From Rhodobiaceae bacterium (GTDB taxonomy: Bacteria; Pseudomonadota; Alphaproteobacteria; Parvibaculales; Parvibaculaceae): a stretch of DNA of 9,218 bases. The position numbers were made by a program, and so were the translations under genes. The DNA is taken from positions 305,739 to 314,956 of the forward strand of contig NVWR01000003.1 of assembly GCA_002746275.1 (NCBI GenBank), written 5' to 3'. The stretch's first letter is position 1. The number at the start of each line of letters is the position of its first letter. Shown here in pieces: positions 4,909 through 9,218 of the stretch. Below the pieces are notes generated by a model that was not told the origin of the DNA, made no database searches, and worked only from the letters and a program-made list of their open reading frames with translations.

Positions 4909-7389
4909 ATGCATCTCGCCTCCTCCTTCGCGACGATCACGACATCGCTGACAGACGGTGTCATCACCATCAATAAAGGAGGCACGATTCTCTCGACCAA
5001 CCCAGCAGTGCGAGACATTTTTGGGTATAGCCCGGAAGAATTGATCGGGAACAATATATCCATGCTGATGCCTCCCGCTCAGGCAGACATCCATGACGCC
5101 CTTGTCACCGCATCAAAGGTCAGCCAGGCCGGTCGGACACTAGCACCAGACAGAATGCTCAACGGTCGCCGAAAAGATGGCAGCCCCATTCCGGTCTCTA
5201 TCCGGGTTTTCGGTTTTCGGGACGAAAATGACCAGGAAATCTTTCTCGGCCTTGTCCACGACCAGTCCCACGAGAAGGCTCTGGAAAAGGAGAAAAACAA
5301 AAACCGCCTGCTTTACCGGAACATCGATCTGCTGGAGGGCATTGGCATGTGGCGCATCGACGTTGCAGCCAACATGGTTGATTGGACCGAGCAGATATAC
5401 ACAATTCAGGGTCTGACAAAAGAGACCTTCAAGCCCAGCATCGACAACATGATCATCTGCTATCACCCTGAAGACAGGCCGTTGGTTGAAAAAAGCGTTA
5501 GGAGCGCAATGACCACGGGGGAGAAATTCGAGTTCCGCGCAAGAATTCTCCGGCCCGACAATACCATCCGCTATGTAAAAGCGACCGGGCGTGCTGTGCA
5601 GGATCCGTTCGGTAAACCCATTTCCATTTTTGGAACGCTCATCGACATGACCGATGAATACACGCGCGAGATCGATCTCGCACGTTTCAGCTCCCAACAA
5701 TTGATCTTGAAAGATATCCTCTATCAATGTTCTCAGCTGGAGGATCTGGAGGAATTTTGTACCCACAGTCTAAAAAGCCTGTATGGATTTCCGTGGTCCG
5801 GTGCAACGGGCAGCAGCGCTCTGCTCCTTCCCAACCAATGGCAAGGCGGTTATCATTGCATCGCGGCAGTGGGACTTTCTCCCGAAGAAATTTCCGACCT
5901 CGTTACCACATGCCTGAGCGATAGCACGCCCGACGCGTCAGACCGGTTCCGCCTCATCCCCATCAAACGCAAAAACGTGACTTTCGCCTATTTGGCGATT
6001 GAGCAAACGAACAGAAGTGCCTTGAGCCGTCAGGAAGAAACATTTGTGTCAGCTGTCGCAGATGTGCTGGCCATCTGTTTTGCTGACATCAGCAAGCAAA
6101 CCACCATCACCGAACAAAATTCCGAACTAAAAACACGGATTGTAAAAGTACAACAATTGAGCACCCAATTTGAAAATCAAGCCCGTGCGATGACGCGCCT
6201 CTCGAGCGATCTGGAGCACGAAAAAAATCGCGCCGAGGCCGCGAGCATTTCCAAGTCTGCATTCCTCGCCAACATGAGCCATGAAGTGCGCACCCCTCTC
6301 AATGGCGTTCTGGGCATGTTGTCCATGCTCGAACTTTCCACCTTAAGCGACGACGACCACGACTGCGTGCAAATGGCCAAACGCGCCGCTTATGCGGCAC
6401 TCCAACTTATCAATGACATTCTGGATCTCTCTCAGCTAGAAGCAGGCAAGCTCTCCATAACGCCACACGAATTCTCCCTCGACAAATTCCTAAACGGAAT
6501 TCAAGCTCTACTGGCCCCCAAAGCACATGATAAAGAACTCGAATTCAATATCCAAAATGAACTCGGGGATCGCCTCATCACCGGCGATGACATGCGCATC
6601 CAGCAGGTTGTGATTAACCTTATCGACAACGCGATCAAATTCACCCAATCGGGCTACGTACGCATGCGCATCTCCCAGGATGCAGAAACCGGGCAGGTTT
6701 GCTTTGTGGTCGAAGACAGCGGCGATGGCATGCCACCGGAAAAGCTCTCCACAATATTTGACCGCTTTGAACAGGTTGATCCTTCAAGTACCCGGCGACA
6801 TGGCGGTGTGGGACTTGGCCTATCGATCTGTCAAAACCTTGTGGAACTCATGAGCGGCACCATCGAGGTAAATTCAGAACTTGGAAAAGGCACACGCTTT
6901 TCTGTCCACCTGCCTTTATCCATCTCCTCGCATACACAACCAGTGGCCGTTGAACAGGCAGCATCCGGCCCTGACCCTTGTGCATCTCTCAAAATTCTGG
7001 CGGCAGAAGACAATGATCTCAATCAGGAAATTCTATGCCGGATTGCCAAAGCGCTGGACCTCGATATCACCATTGTCGAGAACGGCGAAGAAGCTCTCAA
7101 GGCTGTCCTGCAGGGCGATTTTGATGTTGTTCTAATGGATGTGCAGATGCCAGTGATGGACGGCCCCACCGCCACGCGCGCCATTCGCGCAGCGGGCGAA
7201 ACCATCCCCATACTCGCCGTCACAGCGCATGCCATGGCAGGCGACAAGGAACGTTTCCTCGCCTCTGGCATGGATGGATACATCACTAAGCCCTATGAAA
7301 TTGCGACCTTATTGGCCGAAATCGAGCGGGTCACGATGCAAGACGGTCAGACAAGCACCGACAGGCAGCCGGTGGCGAACTCAGGATGA
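4909..7389 (+). CDS. Soluble hybrid sensor histidine kinase (PAS-PAS-GAF-like-HisKA-HATPase-REC)
   Basis: The 826-residue protein has no hydrophobic segment long enough to cross a membrane, so it should sense in the cytoplasm. PAS1 (about 5-118) resembles FixL: FGYSPEELIG, then SMLMP, then His62-Asp63 and Arg82. PAS2 with a PAC-like end covers about 135-250. Residues about 265-395 look GAF-like, with weak support. A likely coiled coil (400-450) leads to the H-box SHEVRTPLN with phospho-acceptor His458. The ATPase domain has the N-box NLIDNAIKF (570-578), G1 DSGDGM (603-608), the F-box at Phe617 and G2 GGVGLGL (632-638). The C-terminal receiver has Glu700-Asp701, phospho-acceptor Asp744 (MDVQMP), Thr772 and Lys794. 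All catalytic positions are intact. There is no HPt domain, so a separate HPt protein and regulator are expected elsewhere. AGGA precedes the ATG. The gene runs tail to tail into asd with only 7 bp between stops. Confidence 0.95.
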   Translation: MHLASSFATITTSLTDGVITINKGGTILSTNPAVRDIFGYSPEELIGNNISMLMPPAQADIHDALVTASKVSQAGRTLAPDRMLNGRRKDGSPIPVSIRVFGFRDENDQEIFLGLVHDQSHEKALEKEKNKNRLLYRNIDLLEGIGMWRIDVAANMVDWTEQIYTIQGLTKETFKPSIDNMIICYHPEDRPLVEKSVRSAMTTGEKFEFRARILRPDNTIRYVKATGRAVQDPFGKPISIFGTLIDMTDEYTREIDLARFSSQQLILKDILYQCSQLEDLEEFCTHSLKSLYGFPWSGATGSSALLLPNQWQGGYHCIAAVGLSPEEISDLVTTCLSDSTPDASDRFRLIPIKRKNVTFAYLAIEQTNRSALSRQEETFVSAVADVLAICFADISKQTTITEQNSELKTRIVKVQQLSTQFENQARAMTRLSSDLEHEKNRAEAASISKSAFLANMSHEVRTPLNGVLGMLSMLELSTLSDDDHDCVQMAKRAAYAALQLINDILDLSQLEAGKLSITPHEFSLDKFLNGIQALLAPKAHDKELEFNIQNELGDRLITGDDMRIQQVVINLIDNAIKFTQSGYVRMRISQDAETGQVCFVVEDSGDGMPPEKLSTIFDRFEQVDPSSTRRHGGVGLGLSICQNLVELMSGTIEVNSELGKGTRFSVHLPLSISSHTQPVAVEQAASGPDPCASLKILAAEDNDLNQEILCRIAKALDLDITIVENGEEALKAVLQGDFDVVLMDVQMPVMDGPTATRAIRAAGETIPILAVTAHAMAGDKERFLASGMDGYITKPYEIATLLAEIERVTMQDGQTSTDRQPVANSG

Positions 7390-7396
7390 CGCAGCA

Positions 7397-8422
7397 CTAC
7401 GCTGCCTTGTTCAACAGCCCACGTTCCAAGAGAAGTTCTGCAATCTGAATGGCGTTCAGAGCAGCGCCCTTGCGGAGATTGTCAGAGACAATCCATAGGT
7501 TCAGACCGTTCTCAAGAGTTGGGTCAACCCGAATGCGGCTCACGAAAGTAGCAAACTCACCAACGCATTCCACCGGCGTCATATAGCCACCATCTTCGCG
7601 CTTATCGACAACCAGCACACCCGGCGCCTCGCGCAGAATGTCACGTGCCTGATCATCTTCCATCGGATGTTCAAACTCGATGTTCACCGCTTCAGAATGA
7701 CCAACAAAAACAGGTACCCGCGCAACCGTGACCGATACCTTGATCTTGGGATCAAGGATCTTCTTGGTCTCGATCACCATCTTCCATTCTTCAGTCGTCT
7801 GTCCGTCTTCCATGAACTCGCCCCCATGCGGGATCACGTTGAAAGCGATCTGCTTGGGATATACATGGGATTCGATCGCGTCGTTCACAAAGATGGCGCG
7901 CGTCTGTTGGAACAATTCGTCTATCCCGTCCTTGCCCGTGCCAGACACTGACTGATAGGTCGAGACCACAATCCGCTTGATCGTTGCCGCATCATGCAGC
8001 GGCTTCAGCGCCACCAGCAATTGCATTGTCGAGCAGTTCGGATTGGCAATGATGTTCTTGCGCGAAAATATCTCAATCGCATCCGGGTTCACTTCCGGGA
8101 TGATCAGCGGCACATCCGGGTCCGTGCGCCACTGGGATGAATTGTCGATCACAACACACCCCGCAGCCGCGATCTTAGGCGACCACTCAGCAGACACATT
8201 TCCACCAGCCGACATAAGACAAATGTCGGTTCCCGAAAAGTCGAATTGCTCCAGCGCCTTTATCTTCAAGGTCTTGTCGCCGTAGGACACTTCCCGGCCG
8301 AGGCTCTTGCGCGAGGCAAGCGCCACCACTTCGGTCGCGGGAAAATTCCGCTCCGCAAGAATATTGAGTATTTCGTGGCCCACACTTCCTGTGGCACCAA
8401 CAATGGCAATCTTCAAACCCAT
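7397..8422 (-). CDS. asd: Aspartate-semialdehyde dehydrogenase
   Basis: Reduces aspartyl phosphate to aspartate semialdehyde with NADPH, the branch point toward lysine/diaminopimelate, threonine and methionine. The 341-residue protein has the Rossmann motif GATGSVG (9-15) and the catalytic Cys130 in NPNCST. Gln157 is followed by SGTGK. Arg235 and His242 lie in RVPVFVGHSEA, matching the substrate-binding Arg and catalytic His of the family. The length is normal for the shorter bacterial Asd type. ATG 8422 is preferred to TTG 8452 because MGLKIAIVGATG is the usual start and AAGGA lies 8 nt upstream. It follows leuB with a 70-bp spacer on the same strand and converges on the hybrid kinase with a 7-bp gap. 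It is probably an essential housekeeping gene. Confidence 0.97.
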   Translation of the reverse strand: MGLKIAIVGATGSVGHEILNILAERNFPATEVVALASRKSLGREVSYGDKTLKIKALEQFDFSGTDICLMSAGGNVSAEWSPKIAAAGCVVIDNSSQWRTDPDVPLIIPEVNPDAIEIFSRKNIIANPNCSTMQLLVALKPLHDAATIKRIVVSTYQSVSGTGKDGIDELFQQTRAIFVNDAIESHVYPKQIAFNVIPHGGEFMEDGQTTEEWKMVIETKKILDPKIKVSVTVARVPVFVGHSEAVNIEFEHPMEDDQARDILREAPGVLVVDKREDGGYMTPVECVGEFATFVSRIRVDPTLENGLNLWIVSDNLRKGAALNAIQIAELLLERGLLNKAA

Positions 8423-8492
8423 TGGTCTGTTCCTTCTGGAGTGACCTCCCAACTAGCGGTCATCTCTGAGCATGCTATCAGGCGGTGGTTAC
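8423..8492. other. Short leuB-asd spacer
   Basis: This 70-bp gap contains the asd ribosome site (AAGGA, near 8431-8435 on the - strand) and an 8-bp palindrome AGCATGCT at 8469-8476 within a slightly longer imperfect one. No GC-rich hairpin plus T-run is visible after leuB, so read-through from leuB into asd is plausible. A separate asd promoter cannot be excluded. Confidence 0.4.
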
Positions 8493-9218
8493 TTAACTTA
8501 TCCGTTTGGTGAGCGCGGTGAGGATCGCATCGCCCATCTGAACGGTGCCAACCTGTTTCATGCCCGTCTGCATAATATCGCCGGTGCGATATCCGTCCGC
8601 CAATACATCTTCAACTGCACCTTCCAGAAGGTCTGCATCACCCCCCAGGTCAAACGTGTAGCGAAGCGCCATCGCAAACGAGAGAATGGTCGCAATCGGA
8701 TTGGCAAGTCCCTTGCCAGTAATATCAGGTGCCGACCCGTGTACCGGTTCGTACATCGCGCAGGCTTTGCCGTTCTCATCTTTCGCGCCGAGCGAAGCAG
8801 ACGGCAGCATGCCGAGCGAGCCCGTCAGCATTGCGGCCACATCCGACAACATGTCACCAAACAGATTGTCCGTGACAATCACGTCAAACTGCTTGGGCTC
8901 TTTCACAAGCTGCATGCCGCAATTGTCGGCGAGCATGTGCTCAAGCGTCACGTCAGAGAATTCCGCCTTGTGCAGCTTGACCATTTCTTCGTACCAAAAC
9001 ACACCCGACTGCATGACGTTGCGCTTCTCAACCGACATCAGGCGATTGCCGCGCTTGCGGGCCAGTTCAAACGCCACCCGACCAATGCGCTGGATTTCGT
9101 GCGTGTCATAAACTTGCGTGTCATAGCCACGGCGCTCGCCATTGGGCAGATCATCAATGCCCTTGGGCTCGCCGAAATAGACCCCACCGGTCAGCTCCCG
9201 CACGATCATGATGTCGAG
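8493..9218 (-). CDS. leuB: 3-isopropylmalate dehydrogenase, C-terminal two thirds (5' end outside window)
   Basis: Oxidises and decarboxylates 3-isopropylmalate to 2-oxoisocaproate with NAD in leucine synthesis. The frame is open to the right edge, giving 242 residues, against about 350-370 for whole enzymes. The fragment begins [18 protein letters not shown]. By alignment from memory with the Thermus enzyme, Arg7 and Tyr14 of the fragment are the substrate Arg and catalytic Tyr. Lys65 in [11 protein letters not shown] is the catalytic Lys. Asp98, Asp122 and Asp126 (the last two in NLFGDMLSD) are the metal ligands, with family spacing kept exactly. [19 protein letters not shown] is the nucleotide-binding loop of the isocitrate/isopropylmalate dehydrogenase family. 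The internal ATG at 9209 is not the real start. Stop TAA is at 8493-8495, and asd follows on the same strand. Confidence 0.97.
   Translation of the reverse strand, partial: LDIMIVRELTGGVYFGEPKGIDDLPNGERRGYDTQVYDTHEIQRIGRVAFELARKRGNRLMSVEKRNVMQSGVFWYEEMVKLHKAEFSDVTLEHMLADNCGMQLVKEPKQFDVIVTDNLFGDMLSDVAAMLTGSLGMLPSASLGAKDENGKACAMYEPVHGSAPDITGKGLANPIATILSFAMALRYTFDLGGDADLLEGAVEDVLADGYRTGDIMQTGMKQVGTVQMGDAILTALTKRIS

Noticed and set aside
5140..5766. A 208-codon open frame on the - strand inside the kinase gene
   Set aside because: The kinase reading frame has clear PAS domains across this span. The opposite frame has no recognisable motif.

Overview
The window looks like ordinary chromosome of an alphaproteobacterium with moderately high GC. 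The main reasons are a near-canonical mesaconyl-CoA hydratase of the ethylmalonyl-CoA pathway next to a CitE-type CoA ester lyase, and the leuB-asd order of the amino-acid genes. A soluble PAS-PAS hybrid histidine kinase whose first PAS resembles FixL also fits. The genus cannot be fixed from this sequence. There are no rRNA or tRNA genes, IS elements, CRISPR arrays or phage genes.

Layout. (1) Positions 2-1151, + strand: the 3' part of a beta-lactamase-fold serine hydrolase, then a short gap holding two overlapping palindromes, then a TetR-type repressor. (2) Positions 1120-4704, - strand, read right to left: CitE-like CoA ester lyase (candidate malyl-CoA thioesterase/lyase), a small cupin, mesaconyl-CoA hydratase (mch), and a membrane-anchored Cys-containing protein of unknown function. 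The last gene overlaps the 3' end of tetR tail to tail by 32 bp. (3) Positions 4705-4908: a divergent promoter region. (4) Positions 4909-7389, + strand: a large hybrid sensor kinase. (5) Positions 7397-9218, - strand: leuB (5' part outside the window) followed by asd, for leucine and for lysine/threonine/methionine precursor synthesis.

How they work together. Mch interconverts mesaconyl-CoA and beta-methylmalyl-CoA. CitE-type enzymes cleave beta-methylmalyl-CoA or malyl-CoA, or hydrolyse malyl-CoA to malate. The two genes therefore make a plausible module for acetyl-CoA assimilation without the glyoxylate shunt. The cupin and the Cys-containing exported protein sit inside this module and have no assigned role. 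The hybrid kinase is transcribed divergently from the module. It has no partner HPt protein or response regulator in view, so a regulatory link to its neighbours is only a guess.

I see no clearly new biological system here. The items most worth a second look are the FixL-like PAS domain, the two genes of unknown function in the CoA cluster, and the overlapping palindromes in front of tetR.
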